A stretch of 37,228 nucleotides of DNA from Thermoanaerobaculia bacterium (lineage in GTDB: Bacteria > Acidobacteriota > Thermoanaerobaculia > UBA5066 > DATFVB01): positions 1-37,228 of the forward strand of contig DASTIQ010000175.1 in the NCBI GenBank assembly GCA_035717485.1, in the 5' to 3' direction. The position numbers and the translations under genes are program-made. This document shows positions 1-7,283 of this stretch, piece by piece (within the stretch, counting starts at the first letter, position 1; each line of letters begins with the position of its first letter). A model generated the notes under the pieces. It worked only from the letters and a program-made list of their open reading frames with translations. It had not been told where the DNA came from and made no database searches.

Positions 1-1599
1 GGCGAGCGCTGGAACCGGCCGGGCCGGGGGGAGAAACCTCGGGTCGTACGCGGACACCGGATGGGCGAGATGAACGCGCGACCACTCCATGGTCCGGATG
101 AGATCGTCTCCGGGCGCGTACCGCGTCGCGAGCTGGCGCCGGAGACCCGGGAGAGCGGTCAGCAGCAGGAGCAGCGCGACCGCCGCGCGCCATCGGACGG
201 CCGAGCCCTTCCCGAGCTTCCGCGCCAGTCGCACCGAGAGCTGGCGCGCGATTTCCCATCCGGCGAGAGCCGCGAGCGGCGCCGCATAGTAGATGTTCAG
301 CCGCTGGGAGAGGGCAAGCCAGAGCGTGAGCGCCCCCCACGCGGCGAGCGCCACGTGACCGCTCCGCCGCGGTCCCCGCACGGCCCGCACGATCCAGACG
401 GCGATCGCGACCGGAACGAGGAAGAAGGCCGCCGAAAGGGTGTCGAAGGCGAGCCTCCAACCGTCGGCGAAAAGCGGTCGAACCTCGTAGATCTGACGGA
501 GCATCTCCCGGGGGAAAGACGTCAGGCCCCCCGCCGCCGCGGCCCCGCGGCTCGTCTTCGTGACGTAGCCGATCCCTCCGGCGACGTTTCGCGCGAGCTC
601 CGGGACCCGGGCGCCGAGCAGGACGCCGAAGGCGGCGATCACGGCCCCCCGTCCCGCGGCCGGCCGCCAGCGCCGCCGCCCCAGCGCGATCGCCGCGTCG
701 ATGCCGACGACGCCCGCGGCCATCGCGAGGAGGAATACCGGCTGGAACGATCCGAAGGAAATGAACGTGAAGGGAAGGGGGTCGCCGCGACTCCAGATCG
801 CGACGCCGGCCGCAGCCACCGCGGCCGCCGCGCCGAAGACGAAGACGGCGGCACGGAAGATCTCCCCTTCGGGGCGGCGCGCGGCGTCGATCGCGAGCAC
901 GAGCGCGAAGAGCGCGGCCCAGCAGATCGCCCCCTGCCACGTGAGGGCGGCGATCCCGAGCGCGGCGCCGGCCGCGAGCTCGCGCCGCGCGCCGGGACGG
1001 TCGCGCGCCCGGAGAAAGAGGGCGAGCGCGACGAGCGACGTCAGCGACTCGGCGACGTGCTGGTCGGTGTGCCCGTACTGCGAGTACTGGACGTGGGCTC
1101 CGCAAAGGGCGAGAAACACGGCGACCGGGATCCCCGCGCCCCGGCGGGCGGATTCCGCGAACAGACCCCCCGCGAGGACCGCCAGCGCCCCGAGAATCGG
1201 CGGGACGACCGCGGCTCCCGCCGCGACCTCTTCTTTCGAGGCCGATGCGCCGTGGAGGAGCCACGCGGGCAGGGCGAGGGCGACGTCGAAAAGCGGCGGC
1301 CAGATACCGACCGCGCCACGCGGAAAATCGATGAGCGGGTCGAAGAGGGGGATCCGGGGGAAATGCGCGACGGCGAAGTCCGCGCGCCGCACGTGGTACA
1401 GGCAGTCGGGGGAGACGAACCGGCGGGGGGAACCGTCGCGCAGCTCCGGCTCGCAGGAAAACCGCACGACCAGCGCGAGCGCCGCCGCGGCGGCCAGCCC
1501 GAGCGCGAACCCCGCCCGTCTTCGCCGTCGCGCCCCTCCCTGCCGGTTCTCGAGGATTCGGGACAACCCGGGGATGATAACCGGGAGACCCCGCGCCAT
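1..1599 (-). CDS. STT3-family oligosaccharyltransferase (C-terminus beyond window)
   Basis: The product is a polytopic membrane protein of which 533 residues are visible; the frame stays open to base 1, so the C-terminus is missing. The family transfers a lipid-linked glycan to asparagine on the outer face of the membrane. Residues 63-75 (SPDCLYHVRRADF) match the first external loop of STT3, with Asp65 as the likely metal ligand. Residues 176-184 (GHTDQHVAE) match the second conserved D.H..E region, and LSQRLNIYYAAPLAAL near residue 440 matches the late QR.NIY helix. The WWD-type acceptor motif would lie past the edge. The ATG at 1599 follows AAAGGGG about ten bases upstream; an in-frame GTG at 1611 is less well placed. 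It diverges from the small membrane gene at 1834. A related GT-C mannosyltransferase is the main alternative. Confidence 0.82.
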   Translation of the reverse strand, partial: MARGLPVIIPGLSRILENRQGGARRRRRAGFALGLAAAAALALVVRFSCEPELRDGSPRRFVSPDCLYHVRRADFAVAHFPRIPLFDPLIDFPRGAVGIWPPLFDVALALPAWLLHGASASKEEVAAGAAVVPPILGALAVLAGGLFAESARRGAGIPVAVFLALCGAHVQYSQYGHTDQHVAESLTSLVALALFLRARDRPGARRELAAGAALGIAALTWQGAICWAALFALVLAIDAARRPEGEIFRAAVFVFGAAAAVAAAGVAIWSRGDPLPFTFISFGSFQPVFLLAMAAGVVGIDAAIALGRRRWRPAAGRGAVIAAFGVLLGARVPELARNVAGGIGYVTKTSRGAAAAGGLTSFPREMLRQIYEVRPLFADGWRLAFDTLSAAFFLVPVAIAVWIVRAVRGPRRSGHVALAAWGALTLWLALSQRLNIYYAAPLAALAGWEIARQLSVRLARKLGKGSAVRWRAAVALLLLLTALPGLRRQLATRYAPGDDLIRTMEWSRVHLAHPVSAYDPRFLPPARPVPALA

Positions 1600-1694
1600 T
1601 CCGATCGGCACCCCTTTGGCGATCCGAGTCTCCCGGGCCCGCGAACGCTCACGTCGTCTTGGGGGCGCCGAAGCGGTCAGGACCTCCGGCTCGG

Positions 1695-1742
1695 TCCGCG
1701 CCGGGTCGCCGCAGGGAAAGACATCCGGCGACCCGGCGCGGA
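1695..1742. repeat. 17-bp perfect inverted repeat (strong hairpin)
   Basis: TCCGCGCCGGGTCGCCG at 1695-1711 is the exact reverse complement of 1726-1742, with a 14-nt purine-rich loop (CAGGGAAAGACATC). GGCTC at 1688-1692 and GAGCC at 1744-1748 extend the stem across a small internal loop. It lies in the 234-bp divergent gap between the STT3 gene and the gene at 1834. No T-tract follows on either strand, so it is not a typical intrinsic terminator. Confidence 0.85.
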
Positions 1743-1833
1743 GGAGCCGCGAAGCGGGGAGGCGAGCCATGCCGATCGCGCCGACGAGCCGTGGCACTCT
1801 GATTGCTGGGTTGCGCGGCGGGGAGGCCGGGAA

Positions 1834-2070
1834 ATGCACGTTCTGGGTTGGGTGCTCATGGGAGGCGCGGTCGGCATCGTCTCGAATCTCGTCTTTTCGA
1901 GCCGCGACCCGAACGGCACGCTTGCGGCTCCGCTCCTCGGCATCATGGGAGCGATCATCGGCGGGGTCGCGGCCGGGAGCTCGGGGATGGCCGTCGCGGG
2001 AGCGATCGGGCTCGTTGCGCTGTTCGGGATCTCGGCGAGCCGTTCCCCGATTGCGCCCCCTCTCCGTTAG
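1834..2070 (+). CDS. GlsB/YeaQ/YmgE-type small membrane protein
   Basis: This 78-residue protein has three short hydrophobic segments rich in Gly and Ala: roughly residues 4-20, 31-47 and 50-66. The first is followed by SSRDPNG. That is the layout of the transglycosylase-associated (GlsB/YeaQ/YmgE) family of stress-related inner-membrane proteins, whose biochemical role is unsettled. The ATG at 1834 follows GGGGAGG at 1820-1826. Longer in-frame extensions upstream are Arg/Glu/Pro-rich and are an antisense shadow of the STT3 gene. The stop is TAG at 2068-2070. The gene stands alone, with STT3 divergent on its left and the TetR gene downstream on the same strand behind its own promoter. Confidence 0.75.
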   Translation: MHVLGWVLMGGAVGIVSNLVFSSRDPNGTLAAPLLGIMGAIIGGVAAGSSGMAVAGAIGLVALFGISASRSPIAPPLR

Positions 2071-2178
2071 GAACGCGCCTCGGCGCGCCCGTGTTCGTCC
2101 TGCAGCTCTCCCGGTGGTAGTTCCCCGTTGTCCTCCGCCGAGGACCGCATCTATCCTAACATCATGAATACAAAGATC

Positions 2179-2208
2179 TTGACAAACAGATGGTAGCGGT
2201 ACTACTAT
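2179..2208 (+). promoter_or_regulatory. Promoter of the TetR gene, overlapping a candidate operator
   Basis: A perfect -35 TTGACA (2179-2184) is followed after 18 nt by -10 TACTAT (2203-2208). Between and into the -10 lies TGGTAG-CGGTA-CTACTA (2191-2207), a dyad with one mismatch and a plausible autoregulatory TetR site. The -10 ends eight bases before the ATG at 2217, so the transcript would be leaderless or nearly so. This is the only near-consensus -35 I found in the window. Confidence 0.75.
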
Positions 2209-2216
2209 GCTCGCCG

Positions 2217-2843
2217 ATGTCTACCGATCCCGATTCGACCTCCAGCAGCCGCTCCCGCCTGCTGGCCTCCGCCAAGCGCCTGATGGCGCAGCACGGGTAC
2301 GAACAGGCGTCGACGGCGGCGATCGCGCGCGAAGCCGCGACTTCGGAGTCGCAGCTCATGCGCTACTTCGGGGGCAAAGCCGGCCTCCTCGACGAGGTCT
2401 TCAACACGCTCTGGAAGCCCCTCACCGAGAACGTCCAGCGTCTCATCGCCGAGGCCTCCGACGCCCGCGAGGCGATCGAGGTGCTCCTCTCGACCGTGAT
2501 CACCGCATTCGGCGAAGATCACGATCTCGCGTATCTCTTCCTCTTCGAGGGTCGCCGCGTGCGCGGTTCGGGGCCCGGGATCAGCCTGTCGAAGGGCTTC
2601 GTGGATTTCTCGGGCCTCCTGCACTCTCTCATCCGGCGCGGGAAGAGGGACGGAAGCATCGACGCCGCATTCGACGAGAACGCGGCGGCTTCGGCGCTCA
2701 TGGGCGCCGCCGAAGGGATGATCCGCGACCGGCTGATCGCCGAACGCTCCGGCCAGCCGAAGCCGTTCTCGGAGACCCAGATTCGTTCGGTGTTCCACGC
2801 GATGCTCCTGGGGCTTTCTCTGCACCAGCCCGTCGTCCCGTAG
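2217..2843 (+). CDS. TetR/AcrR-family transcriptional regulator
   Basis: This 208-residue DNA-binding repressor type has an N-terminal helix-turn-helix at about residues 13-58. The sequence ASTAAIAREAATSESQLMRYF followed by GGKAGLLDEVF is the TetR signature. The remaining roughly 150 residues are a helical ligand-binding and dimer domain with no recognisable ligand. I chose ATG 2217 because the upstream in-frame GTG/ATG-like codons (from 2190) fall inside the promoter. No Shine-Dalgarno precedes it. The nearest possible targets are the gene itself, through the dyad at 2191-2207, or the convergent TonB-receptor operon. It is not next to an efflux pump, so its regulon cannot be told from context. 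Confidence 0.9.
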   Translation: MSTDPDSTSSSRSRLLASAKRLMAQHGYEQASTAAIAREAATSESQLMRYFGGKAGLLDEVFNTLWKPLTENVQRLIAEASDAREAIEVLLSTVITAFGEDHDLAYLFLFEGRRVRGSGPGISLSKGFVDFSGLLHSLIRRGKRDGSIDAAFDENAAASALMGAAEGMIRDRLIAERSGQPKPFSETQIRSVFHAMLLGLSLHQPVVP

Positions 2844-2846
2844 CGC

Positions 2847-2876
2847 GCGCGGCGATGCATCGAGCCGAGCGGGCGC
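2847..2876. repeat. Dispersed 30-nt repeat, copy A
   Basis: This matches 10878-10907 at 28 of 30 positions; the differences are at 2857 and 2868. It begins four bases after the TetR stop. CGAGCCG at 2861-2867 can pair with CGGCTCG at 2924-2930, so this copy also sits on the edge of a hairpin-like segment, though a much more degenerate one than copy B. Confidence 0.6.
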
Positions 2877-3040
2877 CCCGTCGCCGGAGCTGGCTCGGGC
2901 ATCGGAACGTCGTGATGGCGGCGCGGCTCGCCGAACGAGCGATTCCACTCCGCCGCCACCCCGTCTCACCTCGGATCGCACTTCGCGTACCCAAAGGATC
3001 GCGTGCCGGCGTCGAGGGGAGAGGACGGCGGCGCCCGACA

Positions 3041-5194
3041 TCAAAAGCTCACTGACAATTCCCCCGTGAACCGGCGGGGCGGCGCCACATACAGCTGCGC
3101 GTCCCCGATCTCGCTTTCGGCCACGTAGTGGCGGTCGTTCCCGAGGTTCCGCCCCACGACCGAGACCCGTGCGTGAGGGTTGAAGGACCACGACAGGCCG
3201 GCGTCCCATTCGAAGAACGAGGGCATGTACGCCTCGTTGATCTTGTCGAACGGACGATGGTTCTGGTGCCGGACGGCGGCCCAGGCGCCGACGCCCGCCG
3301 CGGGCAGGTACGCGAGCTTCACGTTCCACAGATCCCGGGGCGTGAGCTCCAGGCGCTGGCCCGACGCGTCGAGAAGACCCTCGTCCGGGTCGATGAAGGT
3401 GAAATCGACGTACTTCGCGTCGTGGTGGGCATACCCGGCGACGAGGTCGAGGTCCGGGAGCGCGCCCGGCCGGAACCCGGCCTGGATCTCCATGCCCTGG
3501 AAGCGTTCCTTGCCGGCATTGACGAGGCGCGGATTGTTGTCGGAGCCCAGGATCGAAACGACGAGATTCTCGAAGATCATGTGGAAGAACGACACGTCCA
3601 ACGAGAGCTGGCGGTCGAGCCAGCGGGTCTTGACGCCCACCTCGCCGCTTCGCGTGCGCTCGGGCTCGAGAATCCGGGCGCTCTCGGCCTCGGTCAGGTT
3701 CGGGGCCGCGGGCTTGAAGGACGATTTCGCGGCGACGTACAGATTCGCCTCGTTGACCGAGCCGCCCCGGTCTCCGATCAGGCGGAAGAGTCCCGAGATT
3801 CCTCCCGACCACTGCGCGTCGGAGCGCGCGTCGCGCGACGCCGTCGGTTCGGGAGCGTCGAATTCCTGCGCTTTCGCGAAGAGATCCTCCGATACCCAGT
3901 CGTGCCGGGCGCCCGCCGTGATTTCGAGCCACGGGAGCGGGTTCCATTCGTCGTTCGCGTAGATCCCGAAGAACGTGCGCCGGTCGTTGAACGAGCGGTG
4001 GTCGCCGGCGGGGACGTCGCCGAGCCCGGGAACGGCGATCGGATCGAGCCCGACCGTGAAATCGAACCCGGTCCCGGTCGCGACCGTGCGGCCCCACGTC
4101 AGCGCGGCCCCCGCGACGAGCCGGTGCGACCCCGCCGCCGAAAAGTTCCCGAGGAAGTGGAGGTCCTCGTAGACGTCTTCTTCGGTCGGTTTCAGGGAGA
4201 CGCCCGACGAGGCAACGGCTCCGTTTTCGACGCTTCCGGGGTCGACGAAGGAGCGAACCGAGATCTGGTCGTCGTGCGCGAAGGAGAGCGTGTTGACGAG
4301 AGCGACCGCGGTCGAGAGCGGCCTGTCGAAGCCGGTCGTCACGGAAAACACGCGGTGATCCAGTCGTGCGCCGTCGACGGCATAGTTCCGGTCGACGCGG
4401 AACCCGGGGATCACTTCTCCCGTCGGCGGATCGACCGGCAGGGGAGATCCCCAGAGCTGCGTGCTCCGGATCGCGTTGAAGACGAGAGAGGCTTGCCCTC
4501 CCGCGAGCGCATGGTCGAGCCTGAAACCTCCGCGGTCGTCCCGGAGGTCGGTCCGGTCCTGCCATCCGTTCGAGCGGTCGACGTTTCCGAAGAGGCGCAG
4601 AGAACCGCCGCCGAGCGGAACGTTCGTCGATCCGTCGACGCGGCCGTGCGAGAAGGATCCGCCCGTCAACGTCACATGCGATCCCTTTTCCCCGCCGCGC
4701 GTGAAGATCTGGACCATGCCCGCGAATCCCGACACCCCATAGAGGGTTCCCTGCGGCCCTTTCACGATCTCGATGCGGTCGATGTCGTCCACGTTGATCT
4801 GCGCGAGGCTGGGGTTGAAGGGACCTCCCACCGGCACCCCGTCGACCATGAACAGCAGCGCGTCGAATTCCTTCAGGCCCCACATGCCGACGTTCGGGAC
4901 GAGCGCGCCGTTGTCGCTGCCGATTCCCGTGTCGAGACCGACGACGTCCTGGAGCGCGGTGGCGAGATCGTGGACGTTCCGCCGGCGCAGCTCGTCGCCG
5001 GTGACGACCGTCACGTTGCCCGGGATCTCCGTCTCGATCTCGGGAGACTCGGTCGCGGAGACGACCACCGTTTCGGCGACGGGAGCGGGCGCGGCCGTCG
5101 CGTCGGGGGCGGGCGGGGGCGGGGGCGCGTTCTGACCGAGCGCGGCGGAAAGCGCGGCGGCCGACAGCGCCGCGAAGAACAGGGACGTTTTCAT
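3041..5194 (-). CDS. TonB-dependent outer-membrane receptor
   Basis: This 717-residue outer-membrane barrel imports a scarce ligand using TonB energy. Residues 1-20 are a signal peptide, followed by a Pro/Ala-rich linker (about 24-40). The plug domain runs from about 44 to 165 and includes VVVSATESPEIETEIP, DALLFMVDGVPVGGP and IEIVKGPQGTLYG. The 22-strand barrel fills the rest and ends in the aromatic residue needed for outer-membrane assembly (ELSVSF). The start has GGGAGGG five bases upstream. It is the last gene of a minus-strand series with the secreted protein at 5303 and the diiron protein at 5988. No riboswitch is evident upstream, only a 10-bp hairpin. The substrate is unknown. Confidence 0.93.
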   Translation of the reverse strand: MKTSLFFAALSAAALSAALGQNAPPPPPAPDATAAPAPVAETVVVSATESPEIETEIPGNVTVVTGDELRRRNVHDLATALQDVVGLDTGIGSDNGALVPNVGMWGLKEFDALLFMVDGVPVGGPFNPSLAQINVDDIDRIEIVKGPQGTLYGVSGFAGMVQIFTRGGEKGSHVTLTGGSFSHGRVDGSTNVPLGGGSLRLFGNVDRSNGWQDRTDLRDDRGGFRLDHALAGGQASLVFNAIRSTQLWGSPLPVDPPTGEVIPGFRVDRNYAVDGARLDHRVFSVTTGFDRPLSTAVALVNTLSFAHDDQISVRSFVDPGSVENGAVASSGVSLKPTEEDVYEDLHFLGNFSAAGSHRLVAGAALTWGRTVATGTGFDFTVGLDPIAVPGLGDVPAGDHRSFNDRRTFFGIYANDEWNPLPWLEITAGARHDWVSEDLFAKAQEFDAPEPTASRDARSDAQWSGGISGLFRLIGDRGGSVNEANLYVAAKSSFKPAAPNLTEAESARILEPERTRSGEVGVKTRWLDRQLSLDVSFFHMIFENLVVSILGSDNNPRLVNAGKERFQGMEIQAGFRPGALPDLDLVAGYAHHDAKYVDFTFIDPDEGLLDASGQRLELTPRDLWNVKLAYLPAAGVGAWAAVRHQNHRPFDKINEAYMPSFFEWDAGLSWSFNPHARVSVVGRNLGNDRHYVAESEIGDAQLYVAPPRRFTGELSVSF

Positions 5195-5231
5195 CGGAAC
5201 CCTCCCTCGCGCCCGTCGAGGGCGCGGTATC

Positions 5232-5256
5232 GCTCCGCCCGGAAGTCGGGCGGAGC
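5232..5256. repeat. 10-bp stem-loop upstream of the TonB receptor
   Basis: GCTCCGCCCG (5232-5241) pairs perfectly with CGGGCGGAGC (5247-5256) around a GAAGT loop. It lies between two minus-strand genes in the leader of the TonB-receptor gene. The minus-strand downstream side is not T-rich, so it may act as an attenuating or stabilising element rather than a terminator. Confidence 0.5.
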
Positions 5257-5302
5257 CCGTCCGCCCGACGCCGAGCGGCCGGAAGGGGACGCGGAGGGCG
5301 GT

Positions 5303-5983
5303 CTAGACGTTGAGGCGGGAGAGGGAAGCGATCGTCCGGGAGCGCGGTCGCGGAGGGCGGGACGCGGGGCGAAAGAGCACGAGGCGGACGGCCGAGCGTC
5401 CGGCGGCCGGGGCCCCGACGTTTCGCTTCGGAGCGGGAACGGGGATGCCCGACCGCGCCTTCCACCGGGTGTCGGCGAGGAGCGCGCGCGGCGATGCGGG
5501 GACGATCAGCCGCGCCCGGCCGTTCTCCCGGTCGACCCACGCGACGGTTCCCTCCTCGCCCGGCGCCGGAGTCGCTCCGACCGTCGCCGCCTCCGGGACC
5601 ACGAGCGATCCGGAATCGCCGGCTCCGAGGGACAAGGGTCCGTCCAGGAGGAACTCGCGCTCGACCCCGCGCCTCCCGAACCGGAGCTTCACGCGGACCG
5701 GGCCGGGAGGGAGCGAGGGAACGTTCCAGTCGAAGGCGCGTTCCCGGATCGGAAGATGAGGCGTCGCCCGGAGCGGATACGTCCGCCCGCCGTCGACCGA
5801 GACGAACGCCTCCCACTCGTCGGCTCCGAACGGCACGCCCGCGATCTCGATGCGGGCGATCCTTCCCGGAACGACGATCGCGCCGGAAGGGGGAGAAACG
5901 AGGCGGGGAGAGGGTTCGGACCCGCGCGCCGAAGGCGCGACCAGGATCGCGGCGAGGAGGATCGCGGTCTTCGCCGGGCTCAT
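5303..5983 (-). CDS. Exported protein of unknown function
   Basis: This 226-residue protein has a signal peptide (residues 1-22, ending near ARGS). The region at about 25-100 (SPPSGAIVVPGRIARIEI, then VSVDGGRTYPLRATP and a predicted strand pattern) looks like an Ig-like or fibronectin-like beta-sandwich. The C-terminal third is basic and Pro/Arg-rich (FRPASRPPRPRSRT). Its ATG is four bases past the stop of the diiron gene, with no Shine-Dalgarno, which suggests translational coupling. I do not recognise the family. Its place between a diiron enzyme and a TonB receptor suggests a periplasmic partner of one of them, but that is inference. Confidence 0.7.
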   Translation of the reverse strand: MSPAKTAILLAAILVAPSARGSEPSPRLVSPPSGAIVVPGRIARIEIAGVPFGADEWEAFVSVDGGRTYPLRATPHLPIRERAFDWNVPSLPPGPVRVKLRFGRRGVEREFLLDGPLSLGAGDSGSLVVPEAATVGATPAPGEEGTVAWVDRENGRARLIVPASPRALLADTRWKARSGIPVPAPKRNVGAPAAGRSAVRLVLFRPASRPPRPRSRTIASLSRLNV

Positions 5984-5987
5984 CCCG

Positions 5988-7118
5988 TCAGGATCCCGCC
6001 GCGTTCTTTCCCCGAGGCTCGATCCACTCCTCGCCGGAGGTGAAGATGCCGCGGAGGGTCTCCTGGTCGGCCGCGGTCGGCAGCACCTCGGCCAGATGCG
6101 CGGCGTAGTCCCCCGGCGAGAGCTCTTCTCCGGTCACCGAGTACCGTCCTTCGCGGAAATCGCCGATCGCCCGGTGGAACTTCAGGTCCGGAGCCGTGAG
6201 CTTCGGCTGGCCTTCCGGGACGTGCCGGTTGAGCTGGCCGATCAGCTGGTTGACCTCCTGGAAGAACTGGCCGCGGGAGGTCTCGTTCAGGTGCTCCTTG
6301 TCGGCCTCGGTCTCCTGCTTCGCCTCGTCGTAGCGGCCCTTGAGGCCCCAGACGTAGAGCCACTGGGCGGACGAGGAGTGATCGGTCCCGAACAGATCGT
6401 AGGCCGTCGGCACCCACTTGTTCACGTAGCGCTGCACGATCGGAACGGGAACGAGCCCCCGCTGGAGCACGCGCTGGAGACCCATGTGGCCGGTGCCGAG
6501 GTGGAAGGCCTCCTCCTTGAGCATCGGCCCCATCGAGCGGGCCAGCGGCGCGAACGACGAGGTCGAGAGCATGTTCAGCTGGAACTTTCCGTCGCGGTCG
6601 ACGAACTCGGTGTACGTGAAGAAGTCGAGCCAGTGGTCGACGTTGACGTTGAAGGAGCCGAGGAGCCGGTTGTTGTCCCAGGCGCGCCGCTCGAGCAGCT
6701 TGCGGGCCTCGATTTTCCCGGTCTCGCCGAAGTGCGTCACGAGGAGATGGCACATCTGCCATCCATGGCGCATCTCCTCGACCATGATCCGGCAGGCGGA
6801 GTCGAGGTCGTACGCCGACGGCGCGCTCTCCAGCAGGTGCCGCTGCTGTTCGACGGACGCGAACTCCGTGTCTCCCTGGTAGACGATGAGGTTCAGCAGG
6901 GCGTCGCGCACCGGCTGGAGCGGAATCTGCGTGACCCGGTCCCATTTGCGGGCGCCCGCGAAGTCGCCGTACTCGATCTCCCCGGACTTCAGGTCCCCGA
7001 ATTTCGCCTCGAACGGGAACTCGTCGAACTCCTTCGGGAGCTTCAATCCGATGTCGGACTTCCACTGGCGGAAGTTGTCGATCCAGTCGTCGAAGGTCGA
7101 GATCTTCCTGAGCGCCAT
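5988..7118 (-). CDS. PaaA/BoxB-like diiron protein (putative aryl-CoA epoxidase type)
   Basis: This 376-residue protein resembles the phenylacetyl-CoA (PaaA) and benzoyl-CoA (BoxB) epoxidase oxygenase subunits, which use a carboxylate-bridged diiron centre and O2. A full ligand set is visible: Glu85 (DTEFASVEQ), Glu115/His118 (EEMRHGWQM), Glu171 (TYTEFVDRDG) and Glu203/His206 (KEEAFHLGTGH). It is shorter than typical BoxB (about 470 residues) and longer than PaaA. The ATG at 7118 has GAGG five bases upstream; the GTG at 7124 overlaps that site and is less likely. A TATAAT lies 32 bases upstream. No CoA ligase, reductase or PaaBCDE gene is next to it, so the aryl-CoA substrate is unproven. Confidence 0.8.
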   Translation of the reverse strand: MALRKISTFDDWIDNFRQWKSDIGLKLPKEFDEFPFEAKFGDLKSGEIEYGDFAGARKWDRVTQIPLQPVRDALLNLIVYQGDTEFASVEQQRHLLESAPSAYDLDSACRIMVEEMRHGWQMCHLLVTHFGETGKIEARKLLERRAWDNNRLLGSFNVNVDHWLDFFTYTEFVDRDGKFQLNMLSTSSFAPLARSMGPMLKEEAFHLGTGHMGLQRVLQRGLVPVPIVQRYVNKWVPTAYDLFGTDHSSSAQWLYVWGLKGRYDEAKQETEADKEHLNETSRGQFFQEVNQLIGQLNRHVPEGQPKLTAPDLKFHRAIGDFREGRYSVTGEELSPGDYAAHLAEVLPTAADQETLRGIFTSGEEWIEPRGKNAAGS

Positions 7119-7150
7119 GATCACCTCGCGCCGCCCGCGGCCAAACCTCG

Positions 7151-7156
7151 ATTATA
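7151..7156 (-). promoter_or_regulatory. -10 box of the diiron gene
   Basis: Reading the minus strand, 7156-7151 is a perfect TATAAT with no recognisable -35. Transcription would start near 7144, giving a leader of about 26 nt that carries the GAGG ribosome-binding site. Confidence 0.5.
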
Positions 7157-7271
7157 TGGTGCATTTCCGATGCCGCGAGGGGGTCGGTGCTCCGCTTTCG
7201 TCTCGTCCGCCGCGGGGCGCGCGAGGCTCCGCCGACCCGATGAGGGCACGCGGGCGCGCCCGGCGTTTTGC

Positions 7272-7277
7272 TACTGT
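7272..7277 (+). promoter_or_regulatory. Leaderless -10 box of the methyltransferase gene
   Basis: TACTGT ends six bases before the GTG at 7284. No Shine-Dalgarno is present. Confidence 0.5.
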
Positions 7278-7283
7278 CTCCGC

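Noticed and set aside
61-1833. Plus-strand open frame in front of the GlsB-like gene
   Set aside because: It is antisense to the STT3 gene, and its residues are charged low-complexity sequence. Only the part from 1834 has a ribosome-binding site and a membrane-protein pattern.
1770-2167. ATG at 1770 preceded by GGGGAGG, with an open frame to 2167
   Set aside because: The frame is Arg/Ser-rich and overlaps the convincing small membrane protein in another frame.
2164-2196. Ten-codon ORF (MNTKILTNRW) before the TetR gene
   Set aside because: It lies on the -35 and operator sequence and would not be transcribed from that promoter.
5195-5302. Possible cobalamin riboswitch before the TonB receptor
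   Set aside because: The leader is only about 100 bases, lacks the B12-box consensus and shows just a simple 10-bp stem.
2205-5816. A 1203-codon minus-strand open frame
   Set aside because: It is an out-of-frame shadow of the TonB receptor and runs antisense through the TetR gene; the composition is Arg/Pro-rich with no recognisable fold.
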